Of a stretch of DNA of 64,000 bases, positions 34,032 to 42,683 are shown piece by piece; positions within the stretch are counted from its first letter, which is position 1, and each line of letters starts with the position of its first letter. The DNA comes from Bradyrhizobium sp. 139 (GTDB taxonomy: Bacteria > Pseudomonadota > Alphaproteobacteria > Rhizobiales > Xanthobacteraceae): the NCBI RefSeq assembly GCF_023074175.1, contig NZ_JADPKS010000107.1:309458-373457 (forward strand), given 5' to 3'. The position numbers and the translations under genes are program-made. Below the pieces are notes generated by a model. That model searched no databases. It was given only the letters and a program-made list of their open reading frames with translations, and was not told where the DNA came from.

Positions 34032-34751
34032 TCAAGCCGGCTTCTGCCATTCCATGATGTGGAAGAAGGGCACGCGACGATAACGCGCATTCCTGTCGGG
34101 GTCGCCGCCATCAGGCTCCGGCTCGACAAACAGGCGCAATTGGAGACCGTGGTCGAGCAACAGCGTCATGTAGGTGCTCAGCGGACGATGCCAGTTCTGA
34201 ATCCGGATCCCGCGCCAGTCGAGCCAAGTCGGCCGCTCGTCCATGTAGTGATCGATCGAGAAGCGCGAGACGCCCTCATGGTCACGCGTCCAGCCGTCGG
34301 GCGGGCCCGCGGTGTTGAAGCTGGTCAGGTTGGCGATCAGGAGCGTGCCGGCCGGCCGCAACGCTGCCACCATCTTCGCGATCGCCGCGCCGAGATCGGG
34401 CATGTCGATCAAGCTGAGATAGCTGACGACCAGATCGAACGGCGTTTCGACCTCCATTGTCTCAGCCCGGCCGAGCCGGTAGTCGCCATGCGGGTCCAGC
34501 TCCCTGGCGCGCGCCAGCAGGGCTCCGGTCGGATCGAGGCCGGTCGTGCGGATGCCGGCGCGCTGCATGATGCGGCAGAAGCGCCCCTCCCCGCAGCCGA
34601 CGTCGAGCGCATCGCGAAAGCCGCGCCCTTCGATCCGCGCCCGCATCGGCGCGTCCAGCACGAAGCGGCGGCCATAGTCGCCGTCTTCCCCCTGCTCGGT
34701 GATCCAGGCGGCCGCGGACGCGGCCCAGCCGTCGCTGACGTCCTCGTTCAT
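34032..34751 (-). CDS. Class I SAM-dependent methyltransferase
   Basis: A 239-residue protein with motif I ALDVGCGEGRF near 48-58, TTGLDPTGALLARAR and LVVSYLSLIDMPDLGAAIAKM, typical of small-molecule (UbiE/Coq5-like) methyltransferases. It begins 81 bp upstream of the neighbouring methyltransferase, so the two may form an operon. The products are not predictable from sequence. Confidence 0.78.
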   Translation of the reverse strand: MNEDVSDGWAASAAAWITEQGEDGDYGRRFVLDAPMRARIEGRGFRDALDVGCGEGRFCRIMQRAGIRTTGLDPTGALLARARELDPHGDYRLGRAETMEVETPFDLVVSYLSLIDMPDLGAAIAKMVAALRPAGTLLIANLTSFNTAGPPDGWTRDHEGVSRFSIDHYMDERPTWLDWRGIRIQNWHRPLSTYMTLLLDHGLQLRLFVEPEPDGGDPDRNARYRRVPFFHIMEWQKPA

Positions 34752-34851
34752 GGGTTGACCTTCGGGAATGGATGCTAGCCGCGCGCATCGCGCGCACCGT
34801 TACTGACCACAGATTGGATCGGAGCTCAACATGAGGTAGCTTCCGCATCCG

Positions 34852-34962
34852 ATGCGCCCGACCACCGTCAAAGAGAAGGCCAGGATCGCCGCCGGCGCAG
34901 CGACGGCCGTCGTCATGACGGCCGTGCTGTTGGTACTCGCGCTCGGTTTCCTGCTGGCGTGA
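34852..34962 (+). CDS. Small single-helix membrane protein (36 aa)
   Basis: A 36-codon frame: MRPTTVKEKARIAAGAATAV followed by a hydrophobic helix (MTAVLLVLALGFLLA). The charged N-terminal part followed by one membrane segment fits a small inner-membrane protein. The ribosome site is weak (gagg about 13 nt upstream), so this is tentative. No function recognised. Confidence 0.4.
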   Translation: MRPTTVKEKARIAAGAATAVVMTAVLLVLALGFLLA

Positions 34963-34966
34963 TAGA

Positions 34967-34995
34967 TGGCGCGACGGGCGAATGCCGTCGCGCCA
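34967..34995 (-). terminator. Hairpin after the chemoreceptor remnant
   Basis: An 11-bp perfect stem (tggcgcgacgg / ccgtcgcgcca, 7-nt loop) lies directly after the stop codon of the decayed chemoreceptor 3' end at 34998. It was probably its terminator, although no T-run follows. Confidence 0.5.
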
Positions 34996-34997
34996 AC

Positions 34998-35157
34998 TTA
35001 CGCCGCCCGCACGGTCCGCAAGAATTTTCCGACTTCGTCCTTCAGCCGATGCTGTCGGTCGCCAGCATCTTGGCGGTCGAGAGCACCTGCGAGGACGCCG
35101 AGCCCGTCTGCGCCGCGCTGCAACCCGCGCGAGCGATAGCGCTCACCTCGGCGATGC
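34998..35157 (-). pseudogene. 3' remnant of a methyl-accepting chemotaxis protein gene
   Basis: On the minus strand the frame reads EVSAIARAGCSAAQ then TGSASSQVLSTAKMLATDS, which matches the signalling-domain C-terminus of rhizobial chemoreceptors. After GACAGC one base is missing, and the next frame gives RLKDEVGKFLRTVRAA and a TAA at 34998-35000, the usual chemoreceptor ending. Only about the last 50 codons remain. The upstream part has been replaced by the small gene at 35143-35307. Confidence 0.7.
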
Positions 35158-35307
35158 CTCCGTGCCCGCCTCGGACCGGCCTTGGGCCCGCGCCAATTCT
35201 TCGACGAACGCGATCACCTCCGCCCGCTTGTCGGGCGGCAGCGACAGGAACGCGCGGATGAGCCTCAGGCCCTGCGCTTCGTCCGATCGGTCTGTTTTGG
35301 CGTCCAT
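35143..35307 (-). CDS. Small hypothetical protein (54 aa)
   Basis: A 54-residue protein: MDAKTDRSDEAQGLRLIRAF then LSLPPDKRAEVIAFVEELAR. The helical RLIRAFLSLPPDKRAEVIAFVE segment is typical of the C-terminal tails of small regulators. The last codons overlap the chemoreceptor remnant, so the gene end may have been created by a rearrangement. ATG 35307 follows gtggggg. Function unknown. Confidence 0.55.
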   Translation of the reverse strand: MDAKTDRSDEAQGLRLIRAFLSLPPDKRAEVIAFVEELARAQGRSEAGTEASPR

Positions 35308-35408
35308 CCCCCACTGTCGGGCGGGCGGGAAAAATATGCAATCCCCACCGAACACCTTCTTGATTCGGCCGGCCAGCTTTGCTGGAATGGCGCCGAGAGA
35401 GGTGGACC

Positions 35409-35774
35409 ATGAAGTGGATCAGGGAGCGCGACGCACTGATCGCGCAGACAATGGCCTTCGTCCAATCGGTAACCGGCAAAAAGGATGACTTCCATCCGCC
35501 GGAGATCCCGACGGCTGCACCGGACGTGCCGGTGGGGACCGTCACAGTTGAGACGATCGAGACGCGGCAGGTCGTCCCGCCGCCTTCGCCGCTAGTGATC
35601 CCGCCAGCACGGACAAGTGGCGATTTCCGCTCCGAGATGCAGGCCCGCATCGCCAATTTCCGCAAGCATCAGGAGCGGTTCGAACGCGAACGGGAGAAAT
35701 ATTGCGCGGCCACCCTGACCAAATTGCGGGCCGCGATCCGCGACGCCTCCCCGCGTCCGCCGGCGCAAAAGTGA
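35409..35774 (+). CDS. Hypothetical protein (121 aa)
   Basis: A 121-residue soluble protein with a helical N-terminus (MKWIRERDALIAQTMAFVQS), a Pro/Val-rich linker (PPPSPLVIPPARTSG) and a charged C-terminal helix (QARIANFRKHQERFEREREK). Its start follows a gagagaggtgg site. It resembles small alphaproteobacterial proteins with no assigned role. It is divergent from the 54-residue gene, about 100 bp apart, and its stop lies in a hairpin. Confidence 0.62.
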   Translation: MKWIRERDALIAQTMAFVQSVTGKKDDFHPPEIPTAAPDVPVGTVTVETIETRQVVPPPSPLVIPPARTSGDFRSEMQARIANFRKHQERFEREREKYCAATLTKLRAAIRDASPRPPAQK

Positions 35775-35791
35775 GGCGGCTACCGCCTCAC
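35771..35791. terminator. Bidirectional hairpin holding two stop codons
   Basis: A perfect 9-bp stem (gtgaggcgg / ccgcctcac, loop cta). It contains the stop of the plus-strand gene (35772-35774) and the stop of the minus-strand 35-residue frame (35788-35790). The minus-strand side is followed by a short T run. Confidence 0.65.
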
Positions 35792-35895
35792 AGCCAATAC
35801 CAGACCAGGTAGAGATTGGCGGCACTGGCGCCGAACAGTGCCAGCGCCAGCGGCAGGAGCATATGCCCGCAGGAGGTTTTGAGGTCGGTCGTCAT
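35788..35895 (-). CDS. Small membrane protein (35 aa)
   Basis: A 35-codon minus-strand frame: MTTDLKTSCGHMLLP, then a hydrophobic helix LALALFGASAANLYLVWYW ending in L. This is a plausible single-helix inner-membrane protein. The ribosome site is weak, but the frame ends exactly in the hairpin shared with the convergent gene, and the composition is membrane-like. Confidence 0.45.
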   Translation of the reverse strand: MTTDLKTSCGHMLLPLALALFGASAANLYLVWYWL

Positions 35896-36068
35896 GGCCG
35901 GAAACATCCGCTGATTCCGCCGAACGAGTCCCAGGGATTCTTTTTTTGGGGATTCAGGACTCGTTAAGGACTCAGGCCACGCCTCCTGATCACGGTCCCG
36001 TGATCGACCATCCGCCCGGAACCCCTCGCCACGTGAAGCCGTTAACGCGCTTTCCGGGAGCGGGAAGA

Positions 36069-36323
36069 ATGCCCTACGCCCTGTTCTGCAACGACGCCCA
36101 AATCAGCAAGGCCTATCCCAGCGATGCCGACGTCTGGAAGCTCGCACAGCGGAGCGGCCTCGTCGTGGATGTCAGCACCGACGACGAGCGCCACGGGCCG
36201 CGCCGGATCCTGGACAATGACTACGAGATCAGGCCCTGCCGGGCAGCCCAAGGCGAGGACCCCGCCAGGAACAAGGCCGAGGCCGAACAGCAGTCGAGGA
36301 TGGAGCTTGCGCTGAATTCTTGA
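36069..36323 (+). CDS. Hypothetical protein (84 aa)
   Basis: An 84-residue soluble protein: MPYALFCNDAQISKAYPSDA, then a charged C-terminal half with EDPARNKAEAEQQSR. The start at 36069 follows an agcgggaa site; the open frame before it (from 35946) is not used. It resembles short, widespread Bradyrhizobium proteins of unknown role (no signal peptide, no motifs). Confidence 0.62.
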   Translation: MPYALFCNDAQISKAYPSDADVWKLAQRSGLVVDVSTDDERHGPRRILDNDYEIRPCRAAQGEDPARNKAEAEQQSRMELALNS

Positions 36324-36363
36324 GGCTCGGCCGGAAGCTCAAGGTATCTCTCTGGAAGATATC

Positions 36364-36606
36364 TCAGGGGGTCGCGGTCGCCAGCGAGGCCTGCTCGCCC
36401 GCCAGCACCACGCAGGCCTTCCGGCGGTGCAGCCCGCGGATCGCACCTGTTACCTTCAGCACCTTGCCGGATGGGCAGGAGGCGTCCTTGACGAAGGCCA
36501 CCTCATAGGGTGCCAGCATCAGAGGCTCGGATTTGAGGATTGTCTGTGCAGCGCACGGCAGCGAGATGAAGCACGAGAGCACTACTGCCGACACCAAGAT
36601 ACGCAT
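36364..36606 (-). CDS. Small exported protein (80 aa)
   Basis: A protein with signal peptide MRILVSAVVLSCFISLPCAAQ and a mature part of about 60 residues with two Cys (DASCPSGK, RKACVVLAG), suggesting one disulfide. A pattern of short beta strands and the KVLKVTGAI segment resemble small periplasmic proteins. Upstream, an AT-rich hairpin (gcaaaaattatttttgc, about 36672-36688) may be part of its control region. Confidence 0.65.
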   Translation of the reverse strand: MRILVSAVVLSCFISLPCAAQTILKSEPLMLAPYEVAFVKDASCPSGKVLKVTGAIRGLHRRKACVVLAGEQASLATATP

Positions 36607-36809
36607 GTCCGTCGTCCCACCTGCCCGGTCATTCTCATATAACGCGTTCCGGAGCGCCAGTTCCGTAAGCCGCAAAAATTATTTTTGCTTTACGCCAGTC
36701 CCATGACGCGCGTGAGAAGGCGCGCGCCGAACCGTTTGCTTGCAAATGACGCGCCAGATGGTTCACACAAAGCAAACAACAGGCTGGCAAACGCGGACCC
36801 GGCAAACGA

Positions 36810-36833
36810 AAGGCCGGTGTGAGCCGGCCTTTG
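36810..36833 (-). terminator. Terminator of the porin gene
   Basis: A 9-bp perfect stem (aaaggccgg / ccggccttt, 6-nt loop) 25 bp downstream of the porin stop. On the minus strand it is followed by a T-rich stretch (tttcgtttg). Confidence 0.75.
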
Positions 36834-36857
36834 TCACATCATGGTCGCTGTCGGGCG

Positions 36858-37565
36858 TCAGTAGCGCGGGGCTGCCGGACCGTCCCAGCCGAAGCGGTAG
36901 TTCACACCGACTTTGACGGTATGTTCGTCCTCCCGGCCCCGTACGCCGACGATGTCGGCCGGACCGGAGGTGAAGGTCGTGCTGCCAAAGTTGTAGTACT
37001 GGTACTCGGCCTTGGCCGACCAGTTCGGTGCGAACATGTATTCGAGGCCGGCACCGACCGTATAGCCGTCCTTGTTGTTGCCGGTGGTGGTGAAGGCCTG
37101 CGGCACGCCGGCGATATTGACGCCGAGCCCGTTGTTGCGCCAGGCGTAGCCGCCCTTGGCGTAGAGCAGGGCCGGTCCCCAGGTGTAGCCGATGCGGCCG
37201 GTCACCGACCCCAACTGGTCGGTGTTGGACGTCACCTGCGTACCCAGCGGGAACGTCACACCGTTGTTGTTGGTGGGGAGCCAGGAGTACTGGGCCTCGA
37301 TACCCACCACCCAGTTGGGTGCGAACTGATAGTCGAAGCCGCCCTGCACGCCGCCCAGGAAGCGGGCGTCGCTGGACTGGAAGCCGCTGTCGCCAGCAAA
37401 GGCGCCGCCGACGTGGCCGCCGATGTAGAAGCCGGTCCAGTTGTAGATCACCTGCGGCGGCGTATAGGCCGGAGCCTTGGTGTAGGTACGCGGCTGCATG
37501 TCGGCCGCAGCGGCCGGCGCAGCCAGGGCAAGCAGAGCGACGGCGCCCAGCAAAATCGTCTTCAT
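36858..37565 (-). CDS. Outer membrane beta-barrel porin (Omp25-like)
   Basis: The 235-residue protein has a signal peptide (MKTILLGAVALLALAAPAAAA) and an eight-strand barrel: NWTGFYIGGHVGGAF, GGVQGGFDYQFAPNWVVGIEAQYSW, GSVTGRIGYTWGPALLYAKGGYAW, YTVGAGLEYMFAPNWSAKAEYQYYNFG and VKVGVNYRFGW. The pattern matches the rhizobial Omp25/RopB group, a major outer-membrane protein. ATG 37565 follows ggggatgg; an ATG two codons earlier is possible. Likely strongly expressed. Confidence 0.88.
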   Translation of the reverse strand: MKTILLGAVALLALAAPAAAADMQPRTYTKAPAYTPPQVIYNWTGFYIGGHVGGAFAGDSGFQSSDARFLGGVQGGFDYQFAPNWVVGIEAQYSWLPTNNNGVTFPLGTQVTSNTDQLGSVTGRIGYTWGPALLYAKGGYAWRNNGLGVNIAGVPQAFTTTGNNKDGYTVGAGLEYMFAPNWSAKAEYQYYNFGSTTFTSGPADIVGVRGREDEHTVKVGVNYRFGWDGPAAPRY

Positions 37566-37849
37566 GGCCATCCCCGTTCTTTCACTTACGACACTCAGCA
37601 AACAACGTGGCGTGAATTGGGTTGCTTCGCGGCGATGCCGGAACGTTGATTGTTCGTTACAGTGACGGGGCGGCAACAACGCGATTTTGTTCCGTCACGT
37701 CTGCTTGCGCCGACAGATTTTGTCGTTTGCACAAAGCCTGCCGTAACGATTGTCGCAAGGTAAAACCGCCCGTTCAAAGCTCGCCAAAATGTGATCCCGC
37801 GGCTCCGGCAGCTTCTGTCTACCACCGGGCGATGAAGGCGGGCTTTGTG

Positions 37850-38272
37850 TTACCGCGTCATCTTTTCCAGTTCCGGAAAGGGTACGTAAACCGCGCCGGC
37901 GCAAAGCTCGTTGGCGCGATCGACGACGCGGTCCGCCCTCCCGTTGACGTAGACAACGGCCCGCTCGCGCATAGCCTTGTAGCCGCCGTCGGTCTCGCGG
38001 GGCGTGAAGCGCAGGCAGCTGACATAGAACCGCCGGCCGCCGAGCTCACGCAGCACTGGCTCGGCCATGCTGGCCTCGCGCACGCCGACCGGATTGTTCA
38101 GATAGGTGCGCATCAGGGCCAGCGTGTCGCTGCGGAAATTGTCGGGAAACGGCTGCGGACCTCCGGCCTGGGTCCCTTCCATCAATGTTGGACGGTCACC
38201 ATCGCTGCCGAAACATGCCGCGAGCGCCAACGGCAATGCCAGGATCACCCAACGTTTCGCCAATCGTCCCAC
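37850..38272 (-). CDS. Hypothetical lipoprotein (140 aa)
   Basis: A 140-residue protein with a lipoprotein signal: MGRLAKRWVILALPLALAAC, lipobox LAAC with Cys20. The mature part has LMRTYLNNPVGVREASMAEP and RFYVSCLRFTPRETDGGY, a pattern seen in small conserved Bradyrhizobium lipoproteins. Probably attached to the inner face of the outer membrane. Function unknown. Confidence 0.72.
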   Translation of the reverse strand: MGRLAKRWVILALPLALAACFGSDGDRPTLMEGTQAGGPQPFPDNFRSDTLALMRTYLNNPVGVREASMAEPVLRELGGRRFYVSCLRFTPRETDGGYKAMRERAVVYVNGRADRVVDRANELCAGAVYVPFPELEKMTR

Positions 38273-38470
38273 AGGTCACGCTCTCCGCTCGATCAGACTC
38301 GGAGATGTTCTAGCCCCAAGGTTGCACGAAGGGAATTCGCTTGCGGCATGGCGCACCGGCCCATCGCCGACACATCGGGCTTTCGCACAAGGCCTGACGA
38401 ACGGGCCGGGCCTGAATTCCGCGCGCGGCGGCGGGGCAATGCAGGAATGCCGCCGCGCGGGATCAGTCGT

Positions 38471-38836
38471 TTAGCTGCGCTTGTCGGTGGTCGCCGGCTT
38501 GGTCACGTCCGGCTGCGCCTTCAGCGACTTCCTGGCCGACAGATGCTTGTGGTGGCGATGCGTGCGCACGGTCTTGTGCTCGTCGGGCGTGACCGCGGCG
38601 TTGGCGTTCATCGCCTTCGCCTTGGTATTCACCTTGGCGTCCGACTTGACGTCGGTGGCCTTGGTGTCGGCCTTCACGGCAGCGTCCGGCTTGGCGGCGG
38701 TGGTCGACGCCTTGGTCTGGCTCTGGTCCGCCTTGATCACCGGCGCGGTCGTAATGGTCTTGCCGGCCTCGGCCGCGAAGGCCGGGGCTGCAATCACGGA
38801 AGCTGCGAGCAAGGCTGCGGAAATGGTCTTCAACAT
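38471..38836 (-). CDS. Exported Lys/Ala/His-rich protein (121 aa)
   Basis: The signal peptide MLKTISAALLAASVIAAPAFA is followed by a low-complexity mature region rich in Lys, Ala, Asp and Thr (TAAKPDAAVKADTKATDVKS) and a His-rich cluster (RTHRHHKHLSARKS). No fold is visible. The His cluster could bind metal, but this is only suggested by composition. Alone, with 250 bp to the next gene. Confidence 0.65.
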   Translation of the reverse strand: MLKTISAALLAASVIAAPAFAAEAGKTITTAPVIKADQSQTKASTTAAKPDAAVKADTKATDVKSDAKVNTKAKAMNANAAVTPDEHKTVRTHRHHKHLSARKSLKAQPDVTKPATTDKRS

Positions 38837-39087
38837 GGTTGGTCTCCTCTGGAAAGGATCTCGAGGCGGCGCCCTCTCGCCAACTCTTCGATCGTAGGTG
38901 GGAGTCTAGGGCGCGCACACTGAACCCAGTCTGAAGCCCGTTGCAGGCTCCCGTTCATCTCGATGACAAGCTTGTCATCTGCGGAAGGGCGAATAGGCCG
39001 GACCAGCCGGGAATGTTTTTACCCGCCGGGTGTTCCGGTCTTCGGGCAATCGTGTAGGATCGCCACGTTCCATACGGGAGAAGATAG

Positions 39088-39630
39088 ATGCGCAAATTTT
39101 CCATGCTTCTGGTGCCGGGACTTGTCTCGATGGCGCTGGCCGCCGGACCGGTGCTGACCAGCGCCTATGCCGCGGGCAGCGACGAGCCCTCGCCGCCGAA
39201 ATCGGACACCTCGACCAAGAAAGAAAAGAAGAAGAAGAGCTCTTCTGTCAGCGATCCCAAATTCCTCGCGGCCTATCGCACCGCCTACACCACGATCTAC
39301 GACGGTCACGACTACGCGAGCGCAATCGACCAGCTGAAGACGCTCAAGCGCGACGACATCGCCGACGTCGCCAATTTGATCGGCTACTCCTATCGCAAGC
39401 TCGGCGATTACCAGGCGTCGAAAGTTTATTACGAGCTGGCACTGAAGGACGATCCGAACCACGTCCGCACCTGGCAGTATTACGGCCTCTGGCAGCTCGA
39501 GCAGGGCAACCGCGAACAGGCGCAATATCACCTCAACAAGATCGCCTCGCTCGCCGGCACCGGCAGCTCCGAGTATCGCTCGCTTGCCGCCGCGCTCGAC
39601 AAGCCGACCGGTGCGACGCTCGTCTACTGA
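39088..39630 (+). CDS. Exported TPR-like protein
   Basis: A 180-residue protein with signal peptide (MLLVPGLVSMALAAGPVLTSAYA), a Lys-rich linker (KKEKKKKSSSV) and two or three tetratricopeptide-like helices: YDGHDYASAIDQLKTLKR, VANLIGYSYRKLGDYQASKVYYE and HVRTWQYYGLWQLEQGNREQA. Such proteins are periplasmic adaptor proteins. A gggagaagataga ribosome site and a strong terminator (39655-39684) frame it as a one-gene unit. Confidence 0.78.
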   Translation: MRKFSMLLVPGLVSMALAAGPVLTSAYAAGSDEPSPPKSDTSTKKEKKKKSSSVSDPKFLAAYRTAYTTIYDGHDYASAIDQLKTLKRDDIADVANLIGYSYRKLGDYQASKVYYELALKDDPNHVRTWQYYGLWQLEQGNREQAQYHLNKIASLAGTGSSEYRSLAAALDKPTGATLVY

Positions 39631-39654
39631 GACATCGCATCTTCGAACGAAACG

Positions 39655-39684
39655 AACGGGCACAACCGCGGGGTTGTGCCCGTT
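39655..39684 (+). terminator. Intrinsic terminator
   Basis: A perfect 13-bp stem (aacgggcacaacc / ggttgtgcccgtt, loop gcgg) 25 bp after the TPR gene stop. Confidence 0.85.
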
Positions 39685-39739
39685 CTGCTTTCGCGGTTAG
39701 CTTCTCGCATCAAATCTTCCCCTCACAAATTGGTGCGCA

Positions 39740-41128
39740 ATGGACAATTGGCTGCGATCCGCGATCGACTACATCGGCTCCTGGATCGAATTCCAACAGA
39801 CGACAATCCAGCAGCCGGGCGTCCTTGTCGCATTCGTCCATCGCGGCGAGGTCGTCGCCGAGCATGCGTTCGGTCTTGCCAATCTCGACGCCGGTGAAAA
39901 ACTCACCCCGCGCCACCGCTTCCGCATCGCCTCGCATTCGAAGAGCTTTACCTCCGCCGGCATCATGAAGCTGCGGGAGCAGCGCAAGCTCCGGCTCGAC
40001 GACCTCATCGGCCAATATGTCGGCGGCCTGCATCCGCGCGTCGCCGAGACGACGATTGCGCAGGTGCTCTCGCACAGCGCGGGGCTGACGCGCGACGGCG
40101 TCGATTCCGGCCAGTTCATCGACAGCCGGCCCTATCTCAACGCCAAGGAGCTGCTCGCGGAGCTGAAACTGCCGACCGCGATCGAGCCCGGCACACGATT
40201 CAAATATTCCAACCACGGTTTTGGCCTGATCGGCCTCATCATCGAAGCCGTGACGAAAGAGCCTTATCAGGCCTGGATCAAGCGCGAGATCATCGAGCCG
40301 GCGGGTTTGCGCGAGACCGAGCCGAACACGCCGCTTCTCAAGGGCGCGCCGTTCGCGCGCGGCCACACCCGCAAGCTGCCGCTGGGCGAGCGATGCGTGA
40401 TCCCCGGCGACAATCCCGCTTACGCGATGGCATCGGCCGCGGGCTTCGTCGCCACCGCTGCCGACACGGCGCGCTTCTTCGCGCAGCTTGCGCCGAACGC
40501 CAAGAAGAGCGTGCTGTCGGTCGCGAGCCGCCGCGAGATGACGCGACACCATTGGCGCATCCCGCAAAGCTTCGAGGGGTATTACGGCCTCGGCGTCAAC
40601 GCCGGCAAGACCGACGGCTGGGACTGGTTCGGCCACGGCGGCGGCTTTCAGGGTTACATCTCGCGGACCTGTTCCATCCCTTCTTGCGAGCTCGCGATCA
40701 GCATCCTCAGCAATTCCATCGATGGCGCGGCGCCGTTCTGGATGGATGGCGCGATGCAGATCCTGCGCGTGTTCAGGACTCGCGGCGCGCCTGACCGCCG
40801 CGTGCGCGACTGGACCGGCCGCTGGTGGACGATCTGGGGCGCGAGCGATCTTGTGCCGGTCGGCAATCGCGTACTCGTCGCCAATCCGCAGTTCAACAAT
40901 CCGTTCATGGATGCCGCCGAGATCGAGGTCACCGGCCGCGACACCGGCAAGCTCGCCTGGGCTGCAGGCTACTCCAGCCACGGCGAGCCGGTGCGCCGTG
41001 TCCGCGACAAGCGCGGCAAGGTCAGCGACATCTGGATCGCCGGCGCCAACATCAAGCCTGCGAACATCGTGGCACGCGAGATCGCGCGTCGGTATCCGCC
41101 ACGCAAGCGGCGGCCTACTCCCGCATAA
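39740..41128 (+). CDS. Serine hydrolase, beta-lactamase/DD-peptidase fold
   Basis: A 462-residue protein of the class C beta-lactamase/EstB group. Catalytic S-x-x-K is SHSK at 65-68; the second motif YSN is at 156-158 (KYSNHGFG); later GHGGGFQG replaces the KTG triad element. No clear signal peptide, so cytoplasmic or peripheral. It may act as an esterase or peptidase rather than a lactamase. Its 3' end overlaps the S10 peptidase gene by 14 bp, tail to tail. Confidence 0.82.
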   Translation: MDNWLRSAIDYIGSWIEFQQTTIQQPGVLVAFVHRGEVVAEHAFGLANLDAGEKLTPRHRFRIASHSKSFTSAGIMKLREQRKLRLDDLIGQYVGGLHPRVAETTIAQVLSHSAGLTRDGVDSGQFIDSRPYLNAKELLAELKLPTAIEPGTRFKYSNHGFGLIGLIIEAVTKEPYQAWIKREIIEPAGLRETEPNTPLLKGAPFARGHTRKLPLGERCVIPGDNPAYAMASAAGFVATAADTARFFAQLAPNAKKSVLSVASRREMTRHHWRIPQSFEGYYGLGVNAGKTDGWDWFGHGGGFQGYISRTCSIPSCELAISILSNSIDGAAPFWMDGAMQILRVFRTRGAPDRRVRDWTGRWWTIWGASDLVPVGNRVLVANPQFNNPFMDAAEIEVTGRDTGKLAWAAGYSSHGEPVRRVRDKRGKVSDIWIAGANIKPANIVAREIARRYPPRKRRPTPA

Positions 41129-42683
41129 GAGCCTCGACCTCGCTCCGCAATGCTTGCCGAGAGCTGTCGCGCGAGTAAAACATGTGGCCGCCGGGATAGA
41201 CGACGAACTTCACACGCGACGTCGCAAAGGCCGGCAGCTGATCGAGCACCCGCTTCGAGCCGAAATAGGGCGTGGCGAGATCGAACAGTCCGTGTGCGAC
41301 CAGCACGTTCAGTTTCGCGTCGGTGGCGAGGATCTGGCGCAGCTCCGACACCGACTGCGGCGGGTTGATGCCCCGACCGAAATCCCAGTGGCCTTCGACG
41401 GCGCCGTTCAGGACCTCGTAGGAGCCATCGGGCCGCCAGTTGAGCTTGCGCGTCAGGACATCGACCGCGGCGCTCGTCAGCGGCGCCTGGAGCGCATCGC
41501 CTGAGGGATCACCGAACCGCGAGCTGCTCGAATCCGGATAGGGATCGAAGCCGCGCACCGACGCGTCGTAGCGCCCCGTCACCTTGCCGTTCTTGCGGTC
41601 GAACTCGCGACGGAATTCACCGACATCGAAGCGGCCGGCAAGCCTGCGGCTCACGGCCTGATCGATGCCGGTGAGTTCGGCGACCTTGTCGGCAAGTCGA
41701 TTGGTCGCCTCCTTGTCCGCCTCGCCCTTGACGAGGTCAGCCAGAAACTCGCCGCGCGCGTAAGCCTCGACGTCGGCGAGATCGGCGCGCTTGACCGCTC
41801 CCTTGACTTCGCGCGCCACCGCGACATAGCTCGGCAGCGTCGCAACATATTGCAGGAGGCTGGTGCCGGTGAATTCGCGGAAGTCCAGCAGCGGCGACAC
41901 CAGGATCAGCCCTCTGACGCCGACGCCATGCTGGAGCTGCAACTGGCGCACGACTTTCGGCCCGCGAATGCCGCCATAGCTCTCGCCTGCGACATATTTC
42001 GGCGAAGTCAACCGGTCGTGCTTCTCCAGCCAGCGGCGGGCCACGAGTGCAATCGAATTGACGTCGCCGTCGACGGAGTAGAAGGACTTGCGCGCGTCCT
42101 CGCCGCTTGCAACGAAGCGGCTGTAGCCGGTGCTGACGGGATCAATGAAGACGAGGTCGGTGAAGTCGAGCCAGGTCTCCGCGTTCGGCTTCACCTCGGG
42201 CGAGGCGGACGGCGACAAGGCTTCGCCATCGAGCGGCAGCCGCCACGGACCCGCAGCGCCAAACTGAAGCCATGCCGAGGACGCTCCGGGCCCGCCGTTG
42301 AACAGGAACGTGACCGGACGGGTGGCGCGGTCTGCAACGTCGAGCTCATAGGACGTATAGGCGATGTCGGCCAGCGGCTCGCCCTTGCCGTCGAACACGC
42401 GGACCGAACCCGCAGTCGCGGTGAAGTTGAGGGCACGGCCCGGCAGATCGAGCGCCTGCTTCGTGGTCGAATCCGACGGGAGACGGTGCGGCTCGGCAGC
42501 GGACGATGAAGTCTGTGACGCGCCTGGCGCGTTGCCGCCGCGCCCCCCCTTCTGTCCGGCTGGTGCCGTCGTCTCGGCGCGCGGCTGCGGCGGATCGTCC
42601 GCGCGCGCAAATCCCGCGAGCGCGAAAGTCGATACCGCCAGCACCAGGGTCGCACGGCGGAGCGCCGGCAAACGCATGACCAT
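41115..42683 (-). CDS. S10 family serine carboxypeptidase-like protein
   Basis: A 522-residue exported alpha/beta hydrolase. Signal: RATLVLAVSTFALAGFARA. Motifs: oxyanion GGPGASSAWLQFGAAGPW, nucleophile elbow VAGESYGG, Asp in VLVAHGLFDLATP and His in YPGGHMFYSRD. The Gln/Gly-rich linker after the signal is typical. S10 peptidases cleave C-terminal residues at acid pH in eukaryotes; bacterial members are secreted with unclear substrates. Length is normal. Confidence 0.85.
   Translation of the reverse strand: MVMRLPALRRATLVLAVSTFALAGFARADDPPQPRAETTAPAGQKGGRGGNAPGASQTSSSAAEPHRLPSDSTTKQALDLPGRALNFTATAGSVRVFDGKGEPLADIAYTSYELDVADRATRPVTFLFNGGPGASSAWLQFGAAGPWRLPLDGEALSPSASPEVKPNAETWLDFTDLVFIDPVSTGYSRFVASGEDARKSFYSVDGDVNSIALVARRWLEKHDRLTSPKYVAGESYGGIRGPKVVRQLQLQHGVGVRGLILVSPLLDFREFTGTSLLQYVATLPSYVAVAREVKGAVKRADLADVEAYARGEFLADLVKGEADKEATNRLADKVAELTGIDQAVSRRLAGRFDVGEFRREFDRKNGKVTGRYDASVRGFDPYPDSSSSRFGDPSGDALQAPLTSAAVDVLTRKLNWRPDGSYEVLNGAVEGHWDFGRGINPPQSVSELRQILATDAKLNVLVAHGLFDLATPYFGSKRVLDQLPAFATSRVKFVVYPGGHMFYSRDSSRQALRSEVEALMRE

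Noticed and set aside
31584..34778. Plus-strand open frame of 1,064 codons
   Set aside because: It is antisense to the heme-PQQ enzyme and both methyltransferases, which have intact motifs; length alone is explained by GC bias.
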